From Acidobacteriota bacterium (GTDB lineage: Bacteria; Acidobacteriota; Terriglobia; Terriglobales; Acidobacteriaceae), in NCBI GenBank assembly GCA_025353435.1, contig JANXQR010000414.1, positions 1-13,525 of the forward strand: a stretch of 13,525 nt of DNA, read 5' to 3'. Each line of letters opens with the position of its first letter. Position 1 is the stretch's first letter. This document shows positions 1 through 8,839 of the stretch, one piece after another. The notes under the pieces are model-generated. The model was not told the DNA's origin. It was given only the letters and a program-made list of their open reading frames with translations, and made no database searches. A program made the translations under genes and the position numbers.

Positions 1-3000
1 ACATCTGCGGTGAGTGATAAGTCCCCCCCGCCAGGCTGAAGTAAGGTGCCGCCGCGGGCGCCAGCACAGAGTACACGTAAGACTTAGAGGCTATCGCGCT
101 GTTGGTGTAGCCGGGAGCGAGGGCGATGGCTTCTACGGTTCCGCTGGTGTTGATGGTGATGGGGCCCGTGTAGAGCGTGGCGCCGGTGGTCGGCGTCGAG
201 CCGGAGGGGGTGTAGGTGTAGTAGATGGTGGCGCCAGCGAGGGAGTCGGTGAGGGTGAGGGTTTGTTGCGAGTGATACGTGCCGCCTGCCAGGCTAAAGT
301 ACGGCACCGCCGCACGCGGGATGGTTACCTTGCGGACGTAACCGTCGTACTCGGCGATGTAGAGGTTCCCGTTATTGTCCACGGCGACGCCCTGGGGTCC
401 ACCGACGGAGGCGATGGCGGGATCACCACCATCGCCCGAGGAGCCTTCGTAGTGGTTGCCAGCCGCGGTTGTTAGTACTCCGGTGATGGCGTCGACCTTA
501 CCAACCCAGTTTTGATAATTGGAAAAATAGACGTCGCCGGCTGCATCGGAGGCGAGTGATCCGTGGACCAGGTCGAGGGGCGCCTGGGTCGCTAAACTGC
601 CGTCCTTCGGGGTGCCCAGAATTCCATTGCCGGCAACGGTCGTGATGATTCCGGTCTTCGCGTCCACTCTCCGGATGCGTTGGTTGCCCGTTTCATTGAT
701 GTAAAGATTGCCAACACCATCGAGCGCCACGCCCGAGGGGCCCGACACGGTGGCCGCTATTGCCGGCCCGCCGTCCCCGGTGGAGGAGTAGGTCCCGTTT
801 CCGACGACAGTGGAGATGATGCCCGTTGCCGCGTTGACCTTGCGAACCCGATTGTTGCCATCGGGGATGTACAGATTTCCCGCAGCATCGAGGGCGATAG
901 ACCACGGAGGCCCGATAGCGGCCGACGTTGCGGGACCGCCGTCGCCGGGGACTGTAGAGCCGCCGCCTGCCACGGTGGAGATCAATCCCGTTCCGGCGTC
1001 AACTTTGCGGATTCGCTGGTTATACGTATCGGCGATGTACAGGTTGCCGGCTTTGTCTACGGCAATGCCAAAAGGCGTGTACAACTCAGCGCTCGTGGCC
1101 GCAATTCCATCTCCGTTATACCCTTGCGTGCCGGTGCCGGCGACAATCGTCTCCACGCCGGTGGAGGCCGACACCTTCCGGACCTGATCGGTCCCGTATT
1201 CGGTGAAATACAGGTTCCCAGCCTGGTCGACTGCAATTCCCCCAGGATTTCCGAGCACGGCGGAGGTTGCGAGGACGCCGCTGGGAGAGTTGCCGAAATA
1301 GCCGACTCCGGCGACGGTGGAGATGGCCGACGGGTGCGGGCTGGTGATGGTGTATGCCCGCTGGACCGGCGCGCTGGGAAGCGACCCGGGCGCCACGGCG
1401 ACGGCGGTGATGGTGGCCGAGCCAGTGAGATCGATGGGGCCGAGGTTCCCCGACCAAGTTGTGTCGGCCGGGTCATTGGTCAACGAAAGATAGATGGACG
1501 CCCCTGGAGCCGAATCGGAGACTGTTACGGTCTGAGGATTGGCATAGGTTCCGACGCTCAAAGAGAAGGCCGGAGGCGTGGTGAGGGGTGCTGGAGGCAG
1601 CGAGACCGTTGTGACCTTACGGACGCGCGAGGAAAGGTCGGAGTAGAAGAGGTTTCCGGCCCCGTCCGCGTTCAGGTACTCGAGAAAGCCAACGCCAACG
1701 CTTGAAGAAGGATCGCCATCACCCCCGGCAGACTGAAAGTCTCCATCTCCCGCAATGGTGGAGATGATCCCAGTGCCGGCATTGATCTCCCGGATGGCGT
1801 AGTTGAGTGTGTCTGCGATGTAGACGTTCCCGGCCGCGTCGACTGCCACGGCCTCAGGAAGGTTAAGGCGTGCCGCGGTGGCGGGCCCGCCGTCGCCAAA
1901 GGATGTGGTGGCATTGGGACCACCCGCGAGGGTGGTGATGATTCCGGTGACGGCATTCACCTTGCGGACAGCATTGTTGAACCAGTCAGCGAAGTAGATG
2001 TTCCCTGGCTGGTCGACGGCGAAGCCGAAAGAGTAGACGACAGCGTTCGTCGCCGGACCATTGTCTCCGTAGGTAAATCCATTGCCGGCAACGGTGGCGA
2101 TCATTCCCGTGGCCGCCGTCACCTTTTGCATGTAGTAGCCTTCATCGATGTAGAGATTGCCCTGAGCATCCGTTGCCAGGCCTGCGATTTGGTTGAGCAA
2201 GGTCGCGGTGGCAGGCCCGGGGAGGGTGGTTGCTCCACCGCCGGCGTAGACGGAGATGTTGCCCGTAGTGGCATCGATTTTGCGAACGACATAATTCGCG
2301 ATACCGGGGACCTCAGCCGCACCCGCAACGAAGACATTGCCGAGGGGATCCACGGCGATGCAGTAGGGCGAATTGAGCTCGGCACTGGTGGCCGGTCCGC
2401 CATCGCCGGTGTGACCGGGAACCCCAGTGCCCGCGATGGTGGTGATGATTCCGGTCTGGGCGTTGATTTTGCGAATGGCGTGGTTGGCTCGATCAGCGAC
2501 GTAGACGTTCCCCGCAGTGTCGATCGCAGTGGCGGCAGGCTGTGACATCTGAGCGAGCGTCGCCGGGCCCCCATCGCCGGAGTATCCGGGAAAGCCGTTT
2601 CCGGCTAGCGAGTAGGTCCAGCGAGTGGAGGACGTAGAGATGACGTACCGACCGATCGCCCAGCTGCTGTTGTCATATCCTGGCGCATAGGCGACGGCAA
2701 CCACGATCCCCGATGATGAAACTGTGATGGGCGTGGAGTAGATGGACCAACCGGTTCCGGGGTACGCCCCGTTGGTGCTGTAGTAGATGACGGCGCCGGG
2801 GGTCGTATCGGTAATGCTAACCAATTGGGTGCCGGAGTAGGTGCCCGCGGCAAGCGACAGGATAGGGGCTGCAGCCCGCGACTGTGGGGCTACCTGAGCG
2901 CTAGCTGAAATGGCAAAAGACAGTCCCGCGAATGTGAGGCAAGCCAACAAAGCTCGGCGGGCAACTGCGAAGCTCCGGGGACTAAGGCAAGCCAAGGCAA

Positions 3001-3037
3001 GGGCAACACGGCGAGCAGGGCAGGAAATGAGCAGCAT
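1..3037 (-). CDS. Secreted NHL-repeat protein with chitobiase-type modules (3' end outside window)
   Basis: This frame is open for 1012 codons and runs off the left edge, so the C-terminus is missing. A signal peptide covers about residues 1-47 (RRALLACLTFAG core, cleavage near ASA|Q). Beta-sandwich modules resembling the chitobiase/beta-hexosaminidase C-terminal domain lie near residues 55-130, 483-565 and 905-980, with a fourth starting near 985. They are marked by LAAGTY or LAGGTY, GATIYY and ALAPGY. Between them lie two arrays of six NHL-like units (about 135-480 and 568-902), with recurring GNLYIAD, RKV, TGIISTVAG and GDGGPAT. Each array should fold as a six-bladed beta-propeller. The ATG follows GGAGGA with 8-nt spacing. 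No enzyme active site is visible. Such proteins are usually extracellular or surface binding proteins, so a binding or scaffold role is inference. The ligand is unknown. Confidence 0.88.
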   Translation of the reverse strand, partial: MLLISCPARRVALALACLSPRSFAVARRALLACLTFAGLSFAISASAQVAPQSRAAAPILSLAAGTYSGTQLVSITDTTPGAVIYYSTNGAYPGTGWSIYSTPITVSSSGIVVAVAYAPGYDNSSWAIGRYVISTSSTRWTYSLAGNGFPGYSGDGGPATLAQMSQPAATAIDTAGNVYVADRANHAIRKINAQTGIITTIAGTGVPGHTGDGGPATSAELNSPYCIAVDPLGNVFVAGAAEVPGIANYVVRKIDATTGNISVYAGGGATTLPGPATATLLNQIAGLATDAQGNLYIDEGYYMQKVTAATGMIATVAGNGFTYGDNGPATNAVVYSFGFAVDQPGNIYFADWFNNAVRKVNAVTGIITTLAGGPNATTSFGDGGPATAARLNLPEAVAVDAAGNVYIADTLNYAIREINAGTGIISTIAGDGDFQSAGGDGDPSSSVGVGFLEYLNADGAGNLFYSDLSSRVRKVTTVSLPPAPLTTPPAFSLSVGTYANPQTVTVSDSAPGASIYLSLTNDPADTTWSGNLGPIDLTGSATITAVAVAPGSLPSAPVQRAYTITSPHPSAISTVAGVGYFGNSPSGVLATSAVLGNPGGIAVDQAGNLYFTEYGTDQVRKVSASTGVETIVAGTGTQGYNGDGIAATSAELYTPFGIAVDKAGNLYIADTYNQRIRKVDAGTGLISTVAGGGSTVPGDGGPATSAAIGPPWSIALDAAGNLYIPDGNNRVRKVNAATGIISTVVGNGTYSSTGDGGPAIAATVSGPSGVALDGVGNLYINETGNQRIRRVDAKTGIITTVAGNGILGTPKDGSLATQAPLDLVHGSLASDAAGDVYFSNYQNWVGKVDAITGVLTTAAGNHYEGSSGDGGDPAIASVGGPQGVAVDNNGNLYIAEYDGYVRKVTIPRAAVPYFSLAGGTYHSQQTLTLTDSLAGATIYYTYTPSGSTPTTGATLYTGPITINTSGTVEAIALAPGYTNSAIASKSYVYSVLAPAAAPYFSLAGGTYHSPQM

Positions 3038-3045
3038 AAGCGCGG

Positions 3046-3051
3046 TCCTCC
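3046..3051 (-). promoter_or_regulatory. Shine-Dalgarno of the NHL-repeat gene
   Basis: GGAGGA on the minus strand sits 8 nt before the ATG at 3037. It decides this start, because the first 47 residues then form a good signal peptide. Confidence 0.7.
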
Positions 3052-3484
3052 ATCGAGTCGATCGAGGTTTCCATTCGGCTAGTTCGATCCAGCAGCCGCT
3101 GAAGCATCCCAATCGATGGGGCGCATGAGAGGAACAGACGCGGGAAGGAAGCTCTCTGAAATTCCGACGCAGAATACCACAGAGATCATTGCGCGTTCGC
3201 AACATGCCCCTCATTACCTCCCAGCCGCCCTGTCGACTGGCGGTCGCTTTTGCTGGCGTTGAAGCGGCCGACCTTCCGAACAAGCTGCGTATATGTGGCA
3301 CTTGTTTCCAGCGTGCATGCGCCAGGTGTTTTCGATCCCACGGAACGTAGAGACCTTCTCGCGCGTGCAATCCACGCGAATCAAGTGAAGCGGCCAAGAC
3401 GAGGCGAGGCCGGGGACTACGGATGGTGCTTCGGTCTGGCCCGAGCGTGAAGTGATTTAGGTCTGGCAGGTCGGAAAGACCTGG
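3052..3484. other. Intergenic stretch without a recognisable gene
   Basis: Short open frames exist on both strands (for example 3250-3450 plus), but none has a recognisable domain, a ribosome site or a plausible composition. The right part lies just before the transposase remnant and may contain eroded sequence of the same element. Apart from the weak promoter candidate I see no structure in it. Confidence 0.5.
3171..3202 (-). promoter_or_regulatory. Weak candidate promoter for the NHL-repeat gene
   Basis: On the minus strand TTGCGA (3202-3197) is followed by TATTCT (3176-3171). The 20-nt spacer is longer than ideal, and the site lies about 135 nt before the start codon. Nothing better was seen in this upstream region, so this is only a candidate. 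Confidence 0.18.
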
Positions 3485-3903
3485 TTGTTCTCGCCCAGAA
3501 TCCTCTGCGACAATCTGGGCGCTTATACCCATCGCGTCGCCATCTCCAACTCCAGGCTGGTGGCTCTCTCCGATGGCAACGTAACCTTTCGATGGCGAGA
3601 CTCGGCTCACGGCAACAAGAAGAGGCTCATGACTCTGCCCATCGATGAGTTCCTGCGCCGCTTCCTGCTCCACCTGCTGTACCAGGCTTCGTCCGCATCC
3701 GCAACTTCGGATTCTTCGCCAACCGGAACAGCGCCACTCTGTTGCCGCTGTGCTCTCAACTACTCAGCGGCTCTGAGACCTTACACGCTTCGCCGGGTTC
3801 ACCTTCCACGAGGCTGCCTGGCACGCTTTGGAACTGCTCAGTTTGCGGCGCTATCATGCGCGTTGTCGAAAGGCTCTCCGCCACCCAACTTCTGCTGTGC
3901 TGA
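3485..3903 (+). pseudogene. IS91-family transposase, C-terminal remnant, frameshifted
   Basis: The segment reads as the C-terminal part of an IS91-type (Y2, rolling-circle) transposase. In the first frame (about 3512-3679) there is LGAYTHRVAISNSRL, then VTFRWRDSAHGNKKR and DEFLRRFLLHLL, typical of this family. At about 3680 the homology moves to another frame, as if two bases (TA at 3680-3681) were added or one lost. It continues as GFVRIRNFGF, NRNSATLLPL and finally a cysteine pair in LWNCSVCGAIMRVVERLSA, stopping at TGA 3901-3903. The N-terminal part with the catalytic tyrosines is absent. The ends of the remnant are approximate. This is a dead fragment of a mobile element; no function is expected. 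Confidence 0.85.
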
Positions 3904-4370
3904 CCACCGCGACCGGACCTGTGCCCTGCATGGACCTCTATACGCATCCTCGACCCAAACTCGTGCTTCTGCGCGAAGGCAGACCCCTTGTCTCATCCGA
4001 CCCCCAGTGCTCGCAAACTCATCGCCACAGCGTCCGCCCAATCTCGCCATGCCACGCGTCGCTGCCACCTCGCAGTTCCAGAGCCGCAGATCATGCCCAG
4101 ATCAGCGCCTCGCGCCGACCTCTGTACCCGCTCAAGCCGATTCAAAGTACATGGCCTTCCATGAGGGCGGCTTCCTTCAAGTCGCTGTATCAGAAGCGCC
4201 CCTCTGAAATCATGTAGCTGCGCACGGTTGCGTGGCGGGCGCTCCAAATACAGCACTAAGACAGATCGGTACCAATTCGGCTCTTTGTCGAGGGCAATGG
4301 CAATTTATCACCAACGTACGACGACAAGGTTGCGTCTAGGGTGCTCGCCGCCATTTCTGTCCGGTCCAGG
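3904..4370 (+). mobile_element. Probable 3' flank of the IS91-type remnant
   Basis: Members of this IS group often carry a few hundred non-coding bases after the transposase stop. This stretch has no recognisable gene on either strand, although frames such as 3828-4217 (plus) are open. It may be the tail of the element running to the stop codon of the next (minus-strand) permease fragment. No terminal motif could be identified by eye, so the extent is inference. Confidence 0.3.
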
Positions 4371-5567
4371 CTATTCCAGTCTCAACGCGCTCACAGGATT
4401 TATGGATGCCGCGCGTCGCGCCGGAATGATTCCAGCAATAAATGCCGCCAAAGCCAGGATCACAATCGCGCCTGACATCACGGTGAAGTCGGCGCTGGTG
4501 ATCTCATATAGCTGCGATTTCACAATTCGCACGCAGAGCAGCGCGACGGGGATTCCGATAGCCAGCCCAAGGGCGGCTTGAATCATTGCTCCCCGCATCA
4601 CCATCACAATCACGCCACCGCGCTCAGCGCCGAGCGCCATGCGGATACCAATCTCCGGAGTCCGCCGCACAACGGAATATGCGGTAACACCGTATAAGCC
4701 AACAATGGCCAGCAGCAGCGCCAATGCGCCAAACAGCGTCGAAAGCCGCGAGATCATGCGCTCCTCGGTAAACTGATCAGAGATCTGCCGATCGAACGTC
4801 TGAAATTGCTCCACTGTCAGGTTCGGATTGACGTCGGCAAGCGTGGCCCGGACAAGTTTTTCCATGTCGTTCATTGGACGATCGGTGGCAAGCACAATCG
4901 ATCCCAAATAGAGCGAGTCGTCTTTTTCAATCGGCGCTTTCGCGCTTCTCGGCCGCTGCATCATAGGGACGAAGTACATCAGATGATCCTTCTTTCGCAC
5001 GCTGGTGTAGACCGTATCCTCGACCACTCCGACGATCTCAAAATCGCCGGTTGAATCTGGACCGGGCGATCCGAAATGACGCCCGATGGGGTTCTCACCA
5101 GGCTTGAACAAGTCTCTGACAAATGTCTGGTTGACCACGGCGACGGTGGTCGAGGCAGGCGTATCGCGCGCGTCGATCCCGCGACCCATCACGACTCGCG
5201 TTCCGACAGAATCGAAATACTCCGCATTCGCTCGTATGACCGAGGCTCCGACGTTCAGGTAGGGCTGTCCCTGCACCTGGACGCCCCAGCCGTTGTTATT
5301 TTCTTCCATCGGCGTGTACGAGGCGATGCCCACTTTCATCACGCCCGGCAGCGCATGGAAGCGCTCCTCCATGGTCCGGTACAGTGCCGCCAGTCGGGCT
5401 TGCGTATAGCCCGCGGTTTGAGGATTCATGTGCACGATATAGCGGTTTTTGGCATCCAGCTTCAGATCGGCGCCCTCGAGTTTTTTCAGGCTCTGCAGGA
5501 ACAATCCGGCCGCAATCAGCAGCACCAGCGAAAGTCCAACCTGAACCACTACCAGGGCACGTTGCAA
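4371..5567 (-). pseudogene. ADOP-type FtsX/MacB permease, C-terminal half only
   Basis: This is the second half of a duplicated FtsX/MacB permease of the acidobacterial ADOP type. It starts inside the protein with a membrane segment (ALVVVQVGLSLVLLIAAG). A periplasmic MacB-like domain of roughly 230 residues follows, then the FtsX domain with membrane segments around TLFGALALLLAIVGLYGV, the cytoplasmic RTPEIGIRMALGA motif, two further membrane segments, and the ending PARRAASINPVSALRLE. A full ADOP has about 800-900 residues; only about 398 remain. The open frame continues upstream to 5747, but those ~60 codons are antisense to another permease start and show no homology, so I end the feature near 5567. 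Such permeases normally work with a separate MacB-type ATPase in export; none is present here. Likely non-functional. Confidence 0.82.
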
Positions 5568-5570
5568 GAC

Positions 5571-5636
5571 AGAAGCGCATGGGCAAAACTGACCGCCGCT
5601 GTGGCCCAGGTATTGGGAACGGTTTGGGAGGCGCGG
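5571..5636 (+). pseudogene. C-terminal tail of a PadR-type regulator (fragment)
   Basis: The frame reads RSAWAKLTAAVAQVLGTVWEAR and runs straight into the permease start. The part WAKLTAAVAQVLG resembles the last helix of acidobacterial PadR-family repressors, which commonly sit immediately before ADOP permease genes. The body of the regulator, including the winged helix, is missing. No stop codon separates it from the downstream start, which could mean that a stop has mutated. The match rests on about 17 residues plus context, so it is tentative. Confidence 0.5.
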
Positions 5637-5783
5637 ATGCTTAGCGATTTGATTTTTCGTCTTCGATCTCTGTTTCGGCGGCGCGCCATTGATAACGAGC
5701 TTGACGACGAACTGCGATTTCATTTTGAGCAGCAGGTGGAGAAGCACGTTCGATCAGGCCTCACGCAGCAGGACGCCTTGCGG
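5637..5783 (+). pseudogene. ADOP permease, N-terminal fragment
   Basis: ATG at 5637 is preceded by GGGAGG with short spacing. It opens a typical long-form ADOP N-terminus: MLSDLIFRLRSLFRR, then DNELDDELRFHFEQQVEKHV and RSGLTQQDALR. Homology stops near codon 49; the frame then runs through unrelated residues to TGA 5820-5822. The membrane segments and everything else are absent. It lies on the strand opposite to both neighbouring permease pieces and abuts the truncated C-terminal half (see findings). The longer plus-strand frame that contains it (from 5076) is mostly antisense to that neighbour and is not a gene. Confidence 0.75.
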
Positions 5784-5894
5784 CCAATGCGATCACTGAC
5801 CTTGAATTGGGCTGCGTTTTGAGGATTGATCCCATCAACGCCGAAGGCAAAAACCCTCTGAGAGCTAGTGTCGGTTCCGCTTGCCATGTCCCGA
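5784..5894. other. Spacer between rearranged permease pieces
   Basis: This short stretch matches neither permease. It contains TTGAGGATTGATCCCATCAA and GCCGAAGGCAAAAACCCTC, which have the look of a dispersed intergenic element. This is an impression only; no copy exists elsewhere in the window. Confidence 0.25.
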
Positions 5895-8456
5895 CTATTC
5901 GTTTCGCAGCGCTATCATCGGCTCCACTCCGGCGGCACGGCGCACGGGCATGACCGAGGCTACCAGCGCTGCCAGCGCGAGGAGCACGGTTGCGGCTGCC
6001 AGCATCTTCGGGTCCCAAGGAACGACGCCGAATAACTGGTCCTTCATCAGCTTCCCGGCGAGCACGGCCAGCGGGATGCCAAGGCCGAGGCCAAGGCCAA
6101 CTTGCCAGAGCGCACCACGCAGCACCATGACGATCACGTGCTTGCGGCCCGCGCCGAGAGCCATGCGCAGGCCAATCTCGTTGGTACGCTGTTCGACGGT
6201 ATAGGCCATGACACCGTAAAGCCCGAGGGCTGCCAATACCAGGCCCAGCAGCCCGAAGAGAGTGGTGAGCGTGGCAATCATGTTTTGCTGTTGGAAGTCG
6301 GAGCTGACGACTTTGCTGTATGAGTCGACGCTGTTGAGCACGAGACTTGCGTCGACGCTGGCAAGCGCTCTGCGCACGCGTTCTTCAACGCCTACTTGAT
6401 CGCCCGGAGCCCAGATAACAATGTTGTAGAGGAAGTGCGACCACTTTTCGCCATCTGAAAAGACCGGATCGTCGTAAAGTACATTCTGCTTTTCCGACAC
6501 CCAGAACATTGGACCCACGGGGTCTTTGTAGTCCCAGGTCATGTAGCGCATGTCCTTTACGACACCAACGATTTGGTAGGTGGAGGCGTACCTGAGGCGG
6601 TCGATTCCGAAATGCTGCCCGATGGGGTTCTGGTCTTTGAAGAAGAGCTTGGCGAAGGCCTCGTTAACTACGGCGACGTTGAAGGTGCTGGCCGTGTCGT
6701 CGTCCGTGAGGGTCCGGCCCAGCAGCATCTTTGCGCCGAGCGTTTCAAAGAATCCGGGCATCACGCGAGCCCAGCCTGCGCCCGTGTCTTCCTTGGGCCC
6801 CGGCTCAGGCCTGCCCTGGATGCGAATGCCCTCGTTCCAGCTATCACCGGTCATGGGCGCGTACAACGCGGGAGCTACCATCTTGATTCCGGGCGTGTGC
6901 TGCAGGCGGTCGTCAATCTGGCGGAAGAGCTGCTCCATCTGTTCCGGCTTGTAAGTGCTGAGCGTGGGATTGATTGAGGCGATGTAACGGCCCTGCGTCT
7001 CAAATCCGAAATTCTGATGTTCCAGGTTGCGCAGACTCTGCGCGAGCAATGCGGCCGCCGAAAGAAGCACGAGCGACATGGCGGCCTGGGCGATGACCAG
7101 GCACTTCTGAGCCCATGAGCGACCTCCACCGACGGAACGGTTTGCTCCGCGCAGGGCCTCAACCGGATCGGCATGCGAGGTCATCCACGCAGGAGCGATG
7201 CCGAAGAGGACTCCAGTGAGAATGGAAATGCCCATGGTAAAGAGCAGTACCGGCCAGGACGGCGCGGGATTCACAGGAACATGGTTCGGACCGCCCATTT
7301 CGAAGGCGAGATAAAGGATGAGGCGGGTTCCCGCATAGGCAACGGCAATTCCGAAGATGCCGCCAACCACGGCCAGCGTCACGCTTTCAACCAGGGCCCC
7401 GCGGACCAGCCGGATGCGCGAAGCTCCCAGAGCAACACGGACGGAGACTTGCGCCCGGTTTCTCAATCCCCGCGCCAGCATCATGTTGGCGAGATTGCCA
7501 CAGGCGACGAGGAGCACGCATCCCGCGGCGATGAGCAGGAGCTTGAGCCCGTCCTTGTATTCGTCGCGCATGGCAGCGACGCCTGCACCGCCGGGGATGA
7601 AGTGAATCGTCTGCTGCTGCCAGAGCTGCTTTTCACCCGGTTCCATATCCTGGACGTGGCTGGCGAGCCAGTCGTGGAATTCGACGCGCAGCTTAGCTTC
7701 AAGCGATTGCGGATTAACGCCGGGACGGACTCTGCCGAGGATATCAAGGTAATTGCCATTGGGCCGCTTGAGCCGCGAGACGACTCCGGCGAGTACTTGC
7801 TCAGAGGTGATGGGCAGCCAGAAATCCGGCATGCCCCAGCCGGAGAGTTTTGCTCCATAAAATCCGGGTGGAGTGACTCCGATGACGGTGAACGCGTGGC
7901 CATTGACCTGGAAACTGGCGCCGACAACGGAGGGGTCGGACGCATACTTTGTTTGCCAGACGCGGTAGCTCATCACCGCAACCAGGGGCGCGCCTTCCGT
8001 GTCATCAGCGTCCGACATCAGGCGCCCGATCCAGGGCTGCACGCCGAGGGTGCGGAAGAAATTTCCGGAAACATTCTGTCCGTTGAAGGTGTCCACGGGC
8101 GCCTGCGATCCAGCGCGGCGAACTCCGAGCGGAGCGTTCCCGGCCTGCAGGGCTGCCAGGTCGACGAACTCCGGTGTATGTTCGCGGAAGTTTTTCTAGG
8201 CTTCCCAGGAGAACAGCGCAAAATCGCCGTCGTCTCCCTGCGTGTATCCGCCCCAGTTGCAGCAGCGGATTTTGTCCCCGATCCGCCACAGCTCGTCAGG
8301 CTTTGTGACCGGCAGGGACTTGAGCATGACTTGATGCACCAATGTGAAGATGGCCGTTGTGGCTCCGATGCCCAGCGCCAGGGTGATCACTACCGTTGTT
8401 GTAAAGCCAGGTGCCTTCCGCAATTGCCGCAACGCGTCGCGCAGATCCGCCAGCAT
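5895..8456 (-). pseudogene. Full-length ADOP-type FtsX/MacB permease interrupted by one amber codon
   Basis: One frame of 854 codons spans the whole gene, with TAG as codon 87 (8198-8196). The first 86 codons contain the short ADOP start (MLADLRDALRQLRKAPGF) and the first membrane segment (TTTVVITLALGIGATTAIF). After the amber, KNFREHTPEF and QAGNAPLGVRRAGS continue the family sequence in the same frame. Then come a MacB periplasmic domain, an FtsX core (LLLIAAGCVLLVACGNLANM, VRVALGASR), a mid-protein membrane segment (CLVIAQAAMSLVLLSAAALL), a second periplasmic domain and a second FtsX core (TLFGLLGLVLAALGLYG, RTNEIGLRMALGA). The protein ends PVRRAAGVEPMIALRNE. At the amber position relatives usually have tyrosine, as far as I recall. 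A restart at GTG 8096 lacks a ribosome site. No partner ATPase lies in the window. The gene could also be intact, if the stop is a sequencing error or is suppressed. Confidence 0.85.
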
Positions 8457-8462
8457 TCTTTC

Positions 8463-8470
8463 TCTCCCTC
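8463..8470 (-). promoter_or_regulatory. Shine-Dalgarno of the ADOP permease
   Basis: GAGGGAGA on the minus strand lies 6 nt before the ATG at 8456 and supports this start for the short-form permease. Confidence 0.65.
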
Positions 8471-8839
8471 AACCAAGCCTGACCGGTGTTTTGAATTCGC
8501 TCTCGAAATAGTGAGTGCAAGACTCTCGCCGTTCTCTGCAAGCAGTCTGCCTCAAAACAGGGGCTTTATGGAAGACGGGTCAGGGTTCTCATGTTCGAAA
8601 TCAAAAACCTGCGTCCGGAATCGAACAGTAAAGTACGCAACGAGGTGCAGATGGTCTCGGTTTGATTGCGTCGTCGAGATTACCGCCGGCGCGGTCGGGA
8701 GATGCCATGACACTGGCCGAATTGCCGTCACATGTCTCTCTCAATACGTCGTTTGGCGATGAAGCGCTCATTGGGAATTCGTAGACAGATCAGCGGAGAA
8801 TGCCCTTTAAGCAGGACCGATCCGTCCTAGCAATGCGGA
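8471..8839. other. Intergenic region between phosphatase and permease genes
   Basis: No gene was recognised on either strand; the long plus-strand frame crossing it is antisense to the permease. Just past the phosphatase stop there are overlapping small dyads: AGGAC-N6-GTCCT at 8813-8828, and GATCCG (8819-8824) pairing with CGGATC (8836-8841). Neither has a following T-run, so they are at best a weak terminator. No convincing promoter for the permease was seen. Confidence 0.4.

Noticed and set aside
680..1705. Plus-strand open frame of 341 codons with repeated motifs
   Set aside because: It is the shadow of the NHL-repeat gene on minus; its repeats come from the repeated propeller codons.
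1..3037. Regular repeats of ~165-180 bp that could suggest a satellite or CRISPR-like array
   Set aside because: The repeats are coding, diverged and in frame; they are the propeller units of the NHL protein.
3688..4207. Continuation of the first transposase frame past 3680
   Set aside because: After the frameshift the transposase homology is in another frame; the remaining codons are low-complexity and unlike any protein I know.
5568..5747. N-terminal 60 codons of the open frame in front of the permease C-terminal half
   Set aside because: They are antisense to the plus-strand ADOP start and show no permease homology.
5076..5822. Plus-strand open frame of 248 codons as a single gene
   Set aside because: The first ~165 codons are antisense to the permease C-terminal half; only the end (PadR tail and permease start) shows homology, and it is annotated as fragments.
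7173..8762. Long plus-strand open frame (529 codons)
   Set aside because: It is antisense to the well-supported ADOP permease, has no domain, and its composition mirrors the GC-rich third positions of the opposite strand.
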